A stretch of 53,066 bases of DNA from the NCBI GenBank assembly GCA_024330265.1, contig JANDLT010000036.1, positions 1-53,066 of the forward strand, written 5' to 3'. This DNA comes from Pyrinomonadaceae bacterium MAG19_C2-C3 (GTDB taxonomy: Bacteria > Acidobacteriota > Blastocatellia > Pyrinomonadales > Pyrinomonadaceae). How positions within the stretch are numbered: position 1 is the first letter of the stretch; every line of letters begins with the position of its first letter. Below, piece after piece: positions 1 through 9,185 of the stretch. The position numbers were made by a program, and so were the translations under genes. The notes beneath the pieces were generated by a model, which saw only the letters and a list, made by a program, of their open reading frames with translations, did no database searches and was not told the DNA's origin.

Positions 1-100
1 GGGCCTCCCCCCGGCCTCCCGGGCACCCCCGCCGCCCGGGGGGGGGCACCCCCGCCTCTAAACATTCGTTTTTCATTTCGATTCGCAAGCAGGTATTAAA
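1..100. repeat. MITE-A, partial copy cut by the window edge
   Basis: The first ~60 bases are C/G homopolymer-rich palindromic sequence ending in a module CACCCCCGCCTCTAAAC, followed by CATTCGTTT, GATTCGCAAG and GGTATTA. The same order of modules, reverse-complemented, makes up the complete element at 25241-25369. This is therefore a second, partial copy in the opposite orientation. It shows some divergence near its end (GCAAGCAGGTAT here against GCAAGTCGGTAT there). Confidence 0.7.
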
Positions 101-116
101 TCCTGACAAAGTTAAA

Positions 117-139
117 AGCCGTCGGTTCGTCCAACGGCT
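117..139 (-). terminator. Probable terminator of citrate synthase gene
   Basis: Inverted repeat AGCCGT / ACGGCT with an extra GG/CC pair towards the loop. It lies 34 bases beyond the stop codon of the minus-strand citrate synthase gene and, on that strand, is followed by TTTTAACTTT. Confidence 0.55.
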
Positions 140-172
140 CTTAAAATTTATCTCACTTGTGAGGGTTAAAAA

Positions 173-1342
173 TCAACGCTTCTCAATCGGCGTGTACGGC
201 ACATCGCGCCCGCCCGTGTATTCGGCGCGCGGACGGATGAGGCGGTTGTTCGCGTATTGTTCGAGGATGTGTCCCGTCCAACCGGAGATGCGTGAGACGG
301 CGAAAATCGGCGTGAACAAATCAAGCGGAATGTCCATCATGTAATAAGTCGAAGCCGAATAGAAATCTACGTTCGGATATAATTTCTTTTCGTCCATGAT
401 GGTCTGTTCGACTTTACGCGACATCTCGAACCATTTTGAGTTGCCCTTCGACTTGCCGAGTTCTTCGGAGAATTTACGCAGCCACGTCGCGCGCGGGTCT
501 TCGGTTTTATAAACGCGATGACCGAAGCCCATGATTTTCTTCTTCTGTGCGAGCGCGTCTTTAATCCACTCTTGCGCCTTATTCTCATCACCGACTTCGA
601 GCAACATTCGCATCACTTCCGAGTTCGCCCCGCCGTGCAGTGAACCGGCAAGCGCGGCGATGGCGGCAGTCACCGCGCCGTACATATCGGCGAGCGTCGC
701 GGCGACGACACGCGATGTGAAGGTCGAAGCGTTCAGTTCATGGTCGGCGTGCAGAATCAAAGCGACATCGAAGATGCGCGCTTCGCGTTCTTCCGGCATC
801 GTGCCGCGCAACATGTAAAGAAAGTTGGTGGCGATGTTCAGTTCCGGCTTAGGGGCGATGACTTGTTCGCCTTTGCGAATCCGTTCACTCGCCGCGACGA
901 GGACGGGCAGTTGCGCCGTGAGCTTCGTCGCGGTGCGTAGCGCACCTTCGCGCGTCGTATCGCAGCAATCATTATCATAGAGCGCGAGAGCGGAAACGGC
1001 GGTGCGGAGGATGTCCATCGGAACGGCGTCTTTCGGCAGATGCCGCATCATTTCTAAAACTTCGGCGGGCGGGTTCTGGTGCGCGGCGAGTTGCGTTTTG
1101 AAGTCGTTCAACTCGTCCTGCTTGGGCAAGCGTCCATGCCACAACAGATAAACCGTTTCCTCAAAGGTCGAATGTTCGGCGAGGTCGTGAACATTGATGC
1201 CTTGATAAATAAGTATGCCGTTGATGCCGTCAACGTCGCCGATGGACGACGTGGCGGCGACGACGCCTTCGAGTCCGGCGGGGCTTTTCGCGGTGTTGGT
1301 TTTCGCCGTGTCCGTCGCGGAATTTTCCTTCGCAGTTTCCAT
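173..1342 (-). CDS. gltA: Citrate synthase (citrate/2-methylcitrate synthase family)
   Basis: Condenses oxaloacetate with acetyl-CoA to make citrate, the entry step of the TCA cycle, in the cytoplasm. The 389-residue protein has the family's usual length. The three catalytic residues are visible: His236 in SLHGGANSEVM, His275 in GFGHRVYK and Asp326 in NVDFYSAS. The HADHELNAST segment near residue 200 is also typical. The first ~25 residues are a low-complexity Thr/Ala/Lys stretch outside the fold, so the true start could be slightly downstream. The gene is monocistronic, divergent from the cysteine desulfurase at 1521, and is followed by a hairpin at 117-139. A 2-methylcitrate synthase role is possible because the families overlap, but no prp genes are nearby. 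Confidence 0.93.
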   Translation of the reverse strand: METAKENSATDTAKTNTAKSPAGLEGVVAATSSIGDVDGINGILIYQGINVHDLAEHSTFEETVYLLWHGRLPKQDELNDFKTQLAAHQNPPAEVLEMMRHLPKDAVPMDILRTAVSALALYDNDCCDTTREGALRTATKLTAQLPVLVAASERIRKGEQVIAPKPELNIATNFLYMLRGTMPEEREARIFDVALILHADHELNASTFTSRVVAATLADMYGAVTAAIAALAGSLHGGANSEVMRMLLEVGDENKAQEWIKDALAQKKKIMGFGHRVYKTEDPRATWLRKFSEELGKSKGNSKWFEMSRKVEQTIMDEKKLYPNVDFYSASTYYMMDIPLDLFTPIFAVSRISGWTGHILEQYANNRLIRPRAEYTGGRDVPYTPIEKR

Positions 1343-1520
1343 AACCTTGTTTTAATCCTTCATTTGTTGGGCTGAAAAGCAAAATACACCGTGCGCCGAA
1401 AGGGTGTCAAACAAGTCTTGGTTTTAAGATTGAAACTTCACCGTTCAATCTTGTTTCCATGCCTTGAGTCTCGAACTCCCAACTTTGAATATTGAACTTT
1501 GAACGTATAAACTTCTGCGC

Positions 1521-2723
1521 ATGAAGCGACGGGTTTATCTGGATTACAGTTCGACGACGCCCGTGGATGAGCGCGTCGTCGCGGCGATGCTTCCCTTTCT
1601 CACAAACAAGTTCGGCAATGCATCGAGCGTGCATAGCTTCGGACAGGAAGCACGCGCCGCCGTTGACCGCGCACGCGCTCAAGTCGCGGATGTTATCAAC
1701 GCACGCCCGAACGACATCGTTTTCCTCTCCGGCGGCACGGAAGCCAACAACCTCGCCGTGCGCGGCGTTTGCGAAATGAACGAAGCGCGCGGTCGCCATA
1801 TCATCACGTCCGCGATTGAACATTCGGCGGTGCGTGAGGTGTGCGATGCGATGGAGCGACATGCTTGGACTGTGACGCGCTTGCCGGTTTATAACAACGG
1901 CATCGTGCGCCTCGAAGATGTGCGCGCTGCTTTACGTCCCGATACGGTTCTCATCACCGTGATGCTGGCGAACAATGAAATCGGCACGCTTCAACCGATT
2001 GAAGAAATCGGTGCGTTCGTCCGCGAAACGCGGGCGGGCGGGCATCGTCATTTGTGGCTTCACACGGATGCGGTGCAGGCTGTCGGGCGCATGAACATTG
2101 ATGTCGAAAACTTAGGTTGCGATTTGCTTTCGATGTCGGGTCATAAACTATATGCACCGAAAGGCGTCGGCGGGCTTTATGTGCGGCGCGGCGTGCGACT
2201 CGCGCGGCAGAACATCGGCGGGCATCAGGAACGCGAACGACGCGGCGGCACGGAATCGGTCGCGGGTATAGTCGCGTTCGGGGCGGCGGCAGAACTCGCG
2301 CGTACCGAACTCGACGCGCGCATCACGCATCTTCTCTTGCTTCGCAATCGGTTTGAAGCGGAAGTCGTGCGGCTTATTCCTGATGTGATTTTCAACGGCG
2401 ACCGCAAACATCGTTTGCCGCATCTCTCGAACATTTCCTTCGACGGCATCGAAGGCGACGGCTTGCTTATCAATCTCGATTTGAACGGCATCGCCGTCTC
2501 GACGGGTTCGGCGTGCGCTTCCGGTTCGATTGAACCGTCGCACGTCCTGCGCGCGCTCGGACTGACAGACCAACTCGCACGCGCCGCGATACGTTTCAGT
2601 TTAGGTAAAGATACGACGGATGAAGACGTTGATTATGTGCTTGAAGTTCTGCCCCGCGCGGTGAAAAGCTTGCGCGATATGTCGCCCACTTATCAAAAGC
2701 GATTGAGTCATGCGGTCATCTAA
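1521..2723 (+). CDS. iscS: Cysteine desulfurase (IscS/NifS family)
   Basis: PLP enzyme that removes sulfur from L-cysteine as an enzyme persulfide for Fe-S cluster assembly and tRNA thiolation. The fold type I pattern is complete: His101 (SAIEHSAV, stacks on PLP), Asp183 and Gln186 (HTDAVQ), PLP lysine Lys209 in SGHKLYAPKG, and the catalytic Cys332 in STGSACASGS. The length of 400 residues matches IscS/NifS. No iscU, iscR or other suf/isc gene lies next to it, so whether it serves Fe-S assembly or tRNA thiolation cannot be read from context. It is divergent from gltA across 178 bases that contain AT-rich direct and inverted heptamer-like repeats (about 1420-1510). Confidence 0.93.
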   Translation: MKRRVYLDYSSTTPVDERVVAAMLPFLTNKFGNASSVHSFGQEARAAVDRARAQVADVINARPNDIVFLSGGTEANNLAVRGVCEMNEARGRHIITSAIEHSAVREVCDAMERHAWTVTRLPVYNNGIVRLEDVRAALRPDTVLITVMLANNEIGTLQPIEEIGAFVRETRAGGHRHLWLHTDAVQAVGRMNIDVENLGCDLLSMSGHKLYAPKGVGGLYVRRGVRLARQNIGGHQERERRGGTESVAGIVAFGAAAELARTELDARITHLLLLRNRFEAEVVRLIPDVIFNGDRKHRLPHLSNISFDGIEGDGLLINLDLNGIAVSTGSACASGSIEPSHVLRALGLTDQLARAAIRFSLGKDTTDEDVDYVLEVLPRAVKSLRDMSPTYQKRLSHAVI

Positions 2724-2841
2724 ATCATCACCCAATGGGTGACTCTTTTAGCGCGTGAAACGGGCGACGTATCTCTAGCCCACAGCGCAAGCCTATTGGT
2801 ATCTACACAAGTGAAAACCGTTTGTTTTCAGTTCTGAAAGA

Positions 2842-2995
2842 GCGACATTCAATAACCCGGTGCAACGCGCCGGGTTACAACACTACACATTCGCTAAGCC
2901 CTGAAAGGGCGACATTGAGGTTATGTCGCCCTTTCAGGGCTTGGATGAAAACTTATCGCGTACCCGGCGCGTTGCACCGGGCTATTGAATGTCGC
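2842..2995. repeat. Nested palindromic (REP/BIME-like) element
   Basis: The outer arms, GCGACATTCAATA followed by CCGGTGCAACGCGCC at 2842-2875, are repeated inverted at 2962-2995. Inside is a perfect 20-bp inverted repeat at 2896-2915 / 2923-2942 built on CCCTGAAAGGGCGACAT with a 7-base loop. The element sits between two convergent genes and contains no ORF. The whole unit could fold into one long hairpin or serve as a bidirectional terminator for iscS and the PBP gene. No target duplication is obvious. Confidence 0.8.
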
Positions 2996-3019
2996 CACTT
3001 CGTGGCTGCATCGTCGTGA

Positions 3020-5830
3020 CTAAGGATAAGCATTGCGCGCTCGCGGTACGCTTGGCACACGCGGCAAGTCCGGTACGGCGGCGCGCGGTCTGCCGCCGTG
3101 TAATTCCGCGCTGCATGAGCGGGTCGGTTGTTGTCCGAGCGGGTACGTTTTCGAGCGGCTGACCGGACACGAACTTGTCGCAAGCAGTCCGGTCGTCGGG
3201 TCAATGTCAACCGTGACCGTGCCGACTAATCGCGTCGAGCCGTCGGGCAATAGCACGCCGCGCCCCTCAAGTGTCGGGGTGCGTCCGCGTGTCGGATTGG
3301 GCAAGTTGAGCGGGGCGACGGGCGCACGCGAGGAAGGTTCGATAACGGGAAGGTCGGGTACGGGTGTCGCGTCGTAGTCTTCGCTAAACGCAGTTTCGTC
3401 CGCGTACTCGTCAAGCGTCGGAACGATGGGCGCAATCGGTGCGGTGTTGCCGACGAACAGTTCGAGGCGTTTGACGGGGTTTTGAACCACGCCGTTGACA
3501 TCAATTATCGCGGCGGCTTCGGGGTCAATCAGTCCACCCGTGCGCGCGTCTATTTCGGCTTGCGTGACTCCGGTCGGCATCTGCCAATCGGTCGCCCATT
3601 CGGGATGTTCCGCGAGTGCCGACGACATGAAATCTTCCCAGATGGGAAGGGCGGAGTCAGAACCTTTCAAGCCCAATTCCGAACCGTCGTCAAAGCCGAC
3701 ATAGACCGCGCAGACGAGTTCGGGCGTGTATCCGGCAAACCAGCCGTCGCGCGACGTGCCGGTTTTGCCCGCCACGTTGTGTTTGAATTTGTGCGCGCGA
3801 AGCTTCGCCGCCGTGCCGCGATTGACGACATCACGCATGAACGAGGTCATGATAAACGCGACTTCGGGACGCATGACTTCGGTTTGCTGCCCGACGGGAG
3901 CGGCGATGGTTTCGCCTTCGCCGGTCGTGATGCGATTGATGGCGATGGGTGCGACGCGCTTACCGGAGTTGGCGAACGCGGTATAAGCCGATGCGATTTG
4001 AAGCGGCGTCGCTTCGTTCGTACCTAAAGACATCGCCGGATACGGGCGTTGCGGTCGCGGCAATCCGGCTTTCGCGGCGAGGTTCATCACGCGCCCGATG
4101 GTGACTTCCATCGCCACGTCAACCGTCACGACGTTTAAGGATTTAACGAGCGCGTCGCGTAAGGTGACGGGCTTGTTCGAGTAAGCATCGGCGTAGTTGC
4201 CGGGTGCGTAAGTTTGATTGTCGAACGCAAATTCTTTCGGCTTGTCTTCGTACATCGTGGCGGCGGTGATGACGCGCGGAATCGGGTCGAAAGCCGTGTT
4301 AAGCGCGGTCGCATAAACGAATGGTTTGAAGACCGAGCCGGGTTGACGCATCGCATCGGTCGCGCGATTGAAAACACTCTTTTCATAATCGCGCCCGCCG
4401 ACCATCGCCACGACTTCGCCCGTCTTGGCGTTCATCGCAACGAGTGAGGCTTGAAGCGTTCCGGCAGGGACTCGCTTGGCGTAAATCTTATCGAGGGCGG
4501 CGAGTTGCTTCGTGACTGCCTTGTACGCCGCGCGCTGCAAATCCATGTCAATCGTGGTGTAGATGCGAAGCCGTTGGGCGGCACTCGCATCGGCAAGCGT
4601 CTCGGAAAGTTCTTCCTGCGCGTAGTCTATAAAGTACGGCGCGTCGGTTGTGTCAAGACGGTTGCGCGTCGGTGTGACTTTGAGCGGCGTGCTTCGCGCT
4701 TGTGCGATTTTTCCCGCTTCGACGGCATTGGCTTCGCGCATCGAATCGAGAACTTGATTGCGTCGTTCGGTCGCGTTCTGCAAATTCTTATACGGGTTAT
4801 AACGGTTCGGGCTGCGAATGATTCCGGCGAGGAAAGCCGATTCTTCAAGCGTGAGTTCCGAAACATTTTTGCTGAAATATGCGTTCGCGGCTCTGCCGAA
4901 ACCGTTGATGGCAAAGCCCGCCGATTGACCTAGATAAACTTCGTTCGCATAGAGGGCGAAGATTTCTTCTTTCGATAATCGTGTTTCTATAATCACCGAC
5001 ATATACGCTTCGGCGATTTTACGACTCCAAGTTTTTTCCGGTGTCAGAAGCAAATTCTTGACGAGTTGTTGCGTGATGGATGAACCGCCTTGATTCGAGA
5101 TGGGCGAACTCGTATCGCCTTCGTAACGTCGCAGAAAGGCACGCGCGATACCGCGAAAGTTGATGCCGTGATGCTCAAAGAAGGTGCGGTCTTCGGTGAC
5201 GGTGATTGCCTTGACGAGATGCGGCGGAAGATCGCGGAAGCCGATGATTTTACGCTTCTCACGGTCGTCGCCCGTAACCGAACTTATCTGTTCCGGCTCA
5301 AGCAAAGCGTCTTTCACATTCGCCTTTTCGTTTGTATCGGTGAGGCTCTGAATCTTCTTGCTCGTGGAGTCGAACTTAATGTTCAGGGCGGGAAACATTG
5401 GCGCGCCGTCAATAATGCCCGACTCATTCGGCGTGATGTCGAGTGTCATACCGCTTAATTGATAACGCCCGCGTTCGGCTTCCGCCTGTTGATTCCGCTC
5501 GACGTAGCCCGCGCGTTTGAGGCGCGCGATGATGTCGTCGGGCGTCGCCGCGTCGCCCGCGCGTATGCGTTTCGGGGCGGCATAAATCCCTGCGGTGCGC
5601 GTAAAGACTTCGCCGCGCAAAAGCCCGTCAATACGCGCCGAGAACGTCGTGTAATAATACCCAAGCACGCCGATTGTGATGAGGCTTAAAAGAATCACGG
5701 GAACGACGATGAAAGGGCTAAACACGAAGCGCATCACGCGCCGCATGAAGCCGACGGGCGGTTCTTGGTATTTGACGATGCGCGGGGAGCGCGGCGAACG
5801 TCTGGCAACGGATGAGTTTCGTAAAGGCAT
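3020..5830 (-). CDS. mrcB: Class A penicillin-binding protein, PBP1B type (GT51 + transpeptidase)
   Basis: Bifunctional peptidoglycan synthase that polymerises lipid II glycan chains and cross-links peptides on the outer face of the inner membrane. Of 936 residues, ~36-62 form the single N-terminal membrane anchor. Residues ~75-160 (VFTRTAGIYAAPKRIRAGD) resemble the UB2H domain that marks PBP1B. The GT51 domain has Glu213 in TEDRTFFEHHGIN and GGSSITQQLVKN. The transpeptidase has Ser499-x-x-Lys502 (QPGSVFKPF), SLN at 564-566 and KTGTS from 689. The C-terminal ~130 residues are Pro-rich with paired cysteines (SSCPVS, TRSCSAE), a periplasmic tail seen in some PBPs. All catalytic motifs are intact. 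It is a single-gene unit flanked by palindromic repeats. Confidence 0.93.
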   Translation of the reverse strand: MPLRNSSVARRSPRSPRIVKYQEPPVGFMRRVMRFVFSPFIVVPVILLSLITIGVLGYYYTTFSARIDGLLRGEVFTRTAGIYAAPKRIRAGDAATPDDIIARLKRAGYVERNQQAEAERGRYQLSGMTLDITPNESGIIDGAPMFPALNIKFDSTSKKIQSLTDTNEKANVKDALLEPEQISSVTGDDREKRKIIGFRDLPPHLVKAITVTEDRTFFEHHGINFRGIARAFLRRYEGDTSSPISNQGGSSITQQLVKNLLLTPEKTWSRKIAEAYMSVIIETRLSKEEIFALYANEVYLGQSAGFAINGFGRAANAYFSKNVSELTLEESAFLAGIIRSPNRYNPYKNLQNATERRNQVLDSMREANAVEAGKIAQARSTPLKVTPTRNRLDTTDAPYFIDYAQEELSETLADASAAQRLRIYTTIDMDLQRAAYKAVTKQLAALDKIYAKRVPAGTLQASLVAMNAKTGEVVAMVGGRDYEKSVFNRATDAMRQPGSVFKPFVYATALNTAFDPIPRVITAATMYEDKPKEFAFDNQTYAPGNYADAYSNKPVTLRDALVKSLNVVTVDVAMEVTIGRVMNLAAKAGLPRPQRPYPAMSLGTNEATPLQIASAYTAFANSGKRVAPIAINRITTGEGETIAAPVGQQTEVMRPEVAFIMTSFMRDVVNRGTAAKLRAHKFKHNVAGKTGTSRDGWFAGYTPELVCAVYVGFDDGSELGLKGSDSALPIWEDFMSSALAEHPEWATDWQMPTGVTQAEIDARTGGLIDPEAAAIIDVNGVVQNPVKRLELFVGNTAPIAPIVPTLDEYADETAFSEDYDATPVPDLPVIEPSSRAPVAPLNLPNPTRGRTPTLEGRGVLLPDGSTRLVGTVTVDIDPTTGLLATSSCPVSRSKTYPLGQQPTRSCSAELHGGRPRAAVPDLPRVPSVPRARNAYP

Positions 5831-6153
5831 TTTGGGTTTTCAGGCGGAAATTTCGGGCGAAGATTTTGATTTAACGCGGAAGCCGGAAAGTGCGTCACAC
5901 GCTCCTTTGACTGTAATACTCCGCTTCCATTCGTGTCTAGCATTAGCATCTCACAATCAATTGACATAGATTTCAAGTGCGGGCGAACATCGCATAAAGT
6001 AAGGCGGAGATTTGATGCGTCACGCGCCGAAGCGTGATGCTCTGGCGCGAGTGCGATGCAACTGGCATCTCGCATTTACTAACCTTTTTCGTCCCGTCAG
6101 GGACAATGACGGAACAATGAAAAGTGTCTCGTCACCAGAAACCAACAACGAAC

Positions 6154-7251
6154 ATGATTTGGCGACCACGACACAACACGCCCGACGACATAAGGCGCAT
6201 CGTCGTCACCAGCACGCGATGGATTGGCGACGCGGTGATGAGCGTTCCTGCGCTTCGTGAAACGCGCCGCATCTTTCTGCATACGCACATCACGCTTGCC
6301 GCCGGAGCATGGGCGCGCGATGTCTTCGCGGAAGCCGATTTCTTTGACGAACTTTTGTGCCTCGATGTGCCTGAAACTAAGACGCTCAAGCGCGTGTGGC
6401 GTCAGGCTCAAATCATATCCGGTGATGATGACGCGCGTTATGATTTGGCGATTGTTTTGCAAAACTCTTTTGCGTCCGCCGTCGTCCCGTTTCTCGCCCG
6501 CGTCGGGCGGCGCGCGGGTTATGCGACCGATGGACGCCGCGCGCTTCTCACCGATTCAATCGCAGTTCCGGCGTGGCGTTCATCACAACACGAAGTTTTT
6601 TATTACTTGAATCTCGTTCGTCAAATTGCCGATAGGATGAACGTCGCGGTTGATTTTGATGCCGCACCGCCGCCGATTGATTTGCGCGTCTCCGATGCAA
6701 GACAACAATCCGCACGCGAGATTTTAAGGCGGCACGAAGCCGATACGTCGGCGGACACATCGCGCCGCCACGTCGTGATATGTCCGGGTTCGACGAACAG
6801 CCGCGCCAAGCGTTGGGGTGTCGAAAGTTATGCCGGGCTTGCCGATTGCCTTGTGCGCGAAGCGAAGGCGGAAGTCGTGTTTATCGGCGCGCGGGCGGAG
6901 ATGGATGTGACGCGCGCCGTCGTCGAACGGATGCGCGAACGTGCGATTGTGTTGACCGGACAAACCACGCTCGCCGAAACCGTCGCGGTGTTGAGCATCG
7001 CGGATTTGATGATTTCCAACGATACGGGTCCGGCGCACATCGCGGCGGGACTCTCGCGCCCGACGCTTGTGATATTCGGCTCGACCAATCCGGTCACGAC
7101 CGCCCCGTTTTCACCTCTCGCGGAAGTGATACGCGAACCGCCAGCGTGCGCTCCGTGCATGTTGCGCGATTGCCCGATTGACCACCGTTGCATGACAGCA
7201 ATCACGGTTGAGCGCGTGTTCGAGCGCGCGATGCGAACTCTGATTTTATGA
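6154..7251 (+). CDS. waaF: LPS heptosyltransferase II (GT9 family)
   Basis: Adds the second L-glycero-D-manno-heptose to the LPS inner core, on the cytoplasmic face of the inner membrane. The N-terminal STRWIGDAVMSVPALR loop and the C-terminal ISNDTGPAHIAAGLSRPTLVIFGSTNP donor-binding region are hallmarks of WaaF; the C-terminus carries CAPCMLRDCPIDHRCM. I chose the ATG at 6154. A GTG at 6124 in the same frame would add ten residues with no homology-like content. The gene opens a run of co-directional heptose genes to ~11.4 kb, and the next gene begins 33 bases after its stop. It could be named heptosyltransferase without a number, but a WaaC-like gene is also present at 9738. Confidence 0.88.
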   Translation: MIWRPRHNTPDDIRRIVVTSTRWIGDAVMSVPALRETRRIFLHTHITLAAGAWARDVFAEADFFDELLCLDVPETKTLKRVWRQAQIISGDDDARYDLAIVLQNSFASAVVPFLARVGRRAGYATDGRRALLTDSIAVPAWRSSQHEVFYYLNLVRQIADRMNVAVDFDAAPPPIDLRVSDARQQSAREILRRHEADTSADTSRRHVVICPGSTNSRAKRWGVESYAGLADCLVREAKAEVVFIGARAEMDVTRAVVERMRERAIVLTGQTTLAETVAVLSIADLMISNDTGPAHIAAGLSRPTLVIFGSTNPVTTAPFSPLAEVIREPPACAPCMLRDCPIDHRCMTAITVERVFERAMRTLIL

Positions 7252-7284
7252 TGAACGCGGATTTGTGTTATTGATAACTCATAC

Positions 7285-7887
7285 ATGGAAGCCGTTGCCC
7301 AACCCCGACCCGCGATTTTCATTGACCGCGACGGAACGATTTCCGAAGAAGTCGGTTACGTCAATCACCCGTCGCGCTACAAAGTTTATCCTTTCGCGGC
7401 GGAAGCCGTGCGCCTCATCAACCGCGCCGGATGGCTCGCCTTTCTCGTCACCAATCAAGCCGGAGTCGCACGCGGTTACTTCGCCGAAGACATGATTTCC
7501 ACTGTCCATAATCTACTCGTCGCGGAACTCGCACGCGGTGGTGCAAAGCTCGATGCGATTTATTACTGCCCGCATCATCCGACCGTCGGCGCATCGCCCT
7601 ATCGTCTCGCGTGCGATTGTCGCAAGCCGCAACCCGGACTCATCACACGCGCCGCCGCCGAACACAACATCGCTTTAACCGACAGTTGGATGATTGGCGA
7701 CCGCGCCAGCGACATCGAACTCGCGCGCAACGCGGGCGTGCATGGTGCGTTCGTCCTGAGCGGTTATGGGCGCGGCGAATGGGAACACAGCCGCCACACA
7801 TTCACACATCAACCCGAACTCATCGCGGAAAACCTGCTCGACGCCGTGACGCAAATCCTCGCTGCGAATCGTGATAGGACTTACTAA
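7285..7887 (+). CDS. gmhB: D-glycero-D-manno-heptose 1,7-bisphosphate 7-phosphatase
   Basis: HAD-superfamily phosphatase that removes the C7 phosphate from heptose bisphosphate in ADP-heptose synthesis. The nucleophile and acid/base aspartates are in FIDRDGTISEE (Asp14, Asp16). The GmhB zinc loop is present as CPHHP followed by ACDCRKPQPG, and WMIGDRASDIELARNAG carries the Mg-binding aspartates. The 200-residue length is normal. Its last 17 bases overlap the start of the kinase gene at 7871, which points to translational coupling in the heptose operon. Confidence 0.92.
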   Translation: MEAVAQPRPAIFIDRDGTISEEVGYVNHPSRYKVYPFAAEAVRLINRAGWLAFLVTNQAGVARGYFAEDMISTVHNLLVAELARGGAKLDAIYYCPHHPTVGASPYRLACDCRKPQPGLITRAAAEHNIALTDSWMIGDRASDIELARNAGVHGAFVLSGYGRGEWEHSRHTFTHQPELIAENLLDAVTQILAANRDRTY

Positions 7888-8914
7888 CATCGTCAATGCT
7901 TTCGCTGGAAAGCGTGTCGTCGTGATTGGCGACCTTATCGCCGACCGTTTCATCTACGGCGAAATCAGTCGCGTGTCGCGCGAAGCTCCGGTGTTGATTT
8001 TGAAGCATGAGCGCACCGAAACTGTTCCCGGTGGAGCGGCAAATTGCGCCTGTAATCTCGCTGCACTCGGCGCGCACGTTTCAATCTTTGGCGTCGTCGG
8101 CACGGACGAAGCGGGCGCGTCTCTGCTCGCAAAACTCGATGCGGCGAACATTGATACGGGCGGCGTGGTGTGGGCTTCCGACTTTACCACCACGACGAAG
8201 ATGCGCGTTCTCGCGGGTAGCGCGCACTCGACGAAGCAGCAGATGATTCGCGTTGATTACGAAGACGCGCACCTGTCGAATTCAAATCACGATTCGCCTC
8301 ATAATTCACAAATCGTCCGCGCGCTCGAACGTATTAAGCCGGATTCATCTCACGACTCATCTCACAACCCACCTCATAACGTCGCCGCGCTTATCATTTC
8401 CGATTATAATTATGGTGTTGCAAATGAAGCGGTCATCAGCGCGGCGCGTGACATCAAACGTCTTTACGGCACAATCGCCGTCGTTGATTCGCGTTATCGC
8501 CTGAACGATTTCACGGGCTTCACCGCCGCGACACCGAACGAAGCCGAAGTCGAAGAATTGTGCGGAAATCGTTTTGACAATGAAGCTGATTTGGCAAATG
8601 CGGGCGCGGATTTGCGCCGCCGACTCGCGTGCGATTCCCTGTTGATTACGCGCGGCAGTCACGGCATGATGCTGTTTGAAAATGATGACGCATTGACACG
8701 CATCGCTGCCGTCGGCGGGCGCGAAGCCGTTGATGTGACGGGTGCGGGCGATACGGTCATCGCCGCTTTCACACTCGCCCTCGCCGCCGAAGCTTCACCC
8801 CGCGATGCGGCACACATCGCCAACCACGCGGGCGGACTCGTCGTGATGAAACGCGGCACGGCGACCGTCGCGCTTTCGGAACTACTCGACGCACTTACAC
8901 ATTCATCACTATAA
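7871..8914 (+). CDS. rfaE1: Heptose 7-phosphate kinase (RfaE1 / HldE N-terminal domain)
   Basis: PfkB/ribokinase-family kinase that phosphorylates D-glycero-D-manno-heptose 7-phosphate at C1. VVVIGDLIADRFIYGEISRVSREAPV at the N-terminus and VDVTGAGDTVIAAFTLALA at the C-terminus (catalytic Asp and anion hole) are diagnostic. It starts at a GTG inside the gmhB end. The adenylyltransferase half of E. coli HldE is a separate gene here (9186), so the enzyme is split. Between residues ~135 and ~172 there is a His/Asn/Ser/Pro-rich insertion that includes a 12-base tandem repeat at about 8341-8379; it lies between conserved blocks (RVDYEDAH and ALIISDYNYG) and probably forms a surface loop. Confidence 0.9.
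   Translation: MIGLTNIVNAFAGKRVVVIGDLIADRFIYGEISRVSREAPVLILKHERTETVPGGAANCACNLAALGAHVSIFGVVGTDEAGASLLAKLDAANIDTGGVVWASDFTTTTKMRVLAGSAHSTKQQMIRVDYEDAHLSNSNHDSPHNSQIVRALERIKPDSSHDSSHNPPHNVAALIISDYNYGVANEAVISAARDIKRLYGTIAVVDSRYRLNDFTGFTAATPNEAEVEELCGNRFDNEADLANAGADLRRRLACDSLLITRGSHGMMLFENDDALTRIAAVGGREAVDVTGAGDTVIAAFTLALAAEASPRDAAHIANHAGGLVVMKRGTATVALSELLDALTHSSL
8341..8380 (+). repeat. 12-bp tandem repeat inside the rfaE1 coding sequence
   Basis: About three degenerate 12-base units with the pattern TCATCTCACRAC run in frame (SSHDSSHNPPHN). A looser copy lies ~60 bases upstream (8284-8310). The unit resembles the intergenic TCATCAC-type heptamers at 9677-9737. The 12-base length keeps the frame, so changes in copy number would lengthen or shorten a loop rather than break the gene. 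Confidence 0.75.
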
Positions 8915-8922
8915 ACATCACC

Positions 8923-9138
8923 ATGAAAAACCCTGAAAAGATTCTCGGCGCGATGTTTCTTCTCATCGCCGTATTCGATGCGACGCGCGGCGATTGGCTT
9001 GGCTTTGCGTTGCTCGGTATCACGGGCGCGGGTCTGCTTTTTCGTTCCGACCAAATCACCTTGCCGCGCTGGATTGAAATCACACTCGGCATCGTGATTG
9101 CCGTTCTGCTTATCGCCCGCTTCATACGTTATTTCTAA
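8923..9138 (+). CDS. Small two-helix membrane protein, unknown function
   Basis: A 71-residue protein with two predicted membrane segments: residues ~7-22/28-42 (MFLLIAVFDA then LGFALLGITGAGLLF) and ~52-69 (IEITLGIVIAVLLIARFI). The two are separated by a short polar stretch with an Arg-Ser-Asp loop. It begins 8 bases after the kinase stop and ends 47 bases before the adenylyltransferase, so it lies inside the heptose operon exactly where HldE is split. I do not recognise the family. The position suggests a role at the inner membrane where LPS core is assembled, but that is inference from context only. Confidence 0.7.
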   Translation: MKNPEKILGAMFLLIAVFDATRGDWLGFALLGITGAGLLFRSDQITLPRWIEITLGIVIAVLLIARFIRYF

Positions 9139-9185
9139 ATCGAACTCTCTCCAATTAAGACCTTCGCCGCATCGCTTCAATCTAT

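Noticed and set aside
1407..1862. 151-aa frame opposite the cysteine desulfurase start
   Set aside because: It overlaps the clearly real iscS frame and spans the AT-rich repeat region; there are no coding features of its own.
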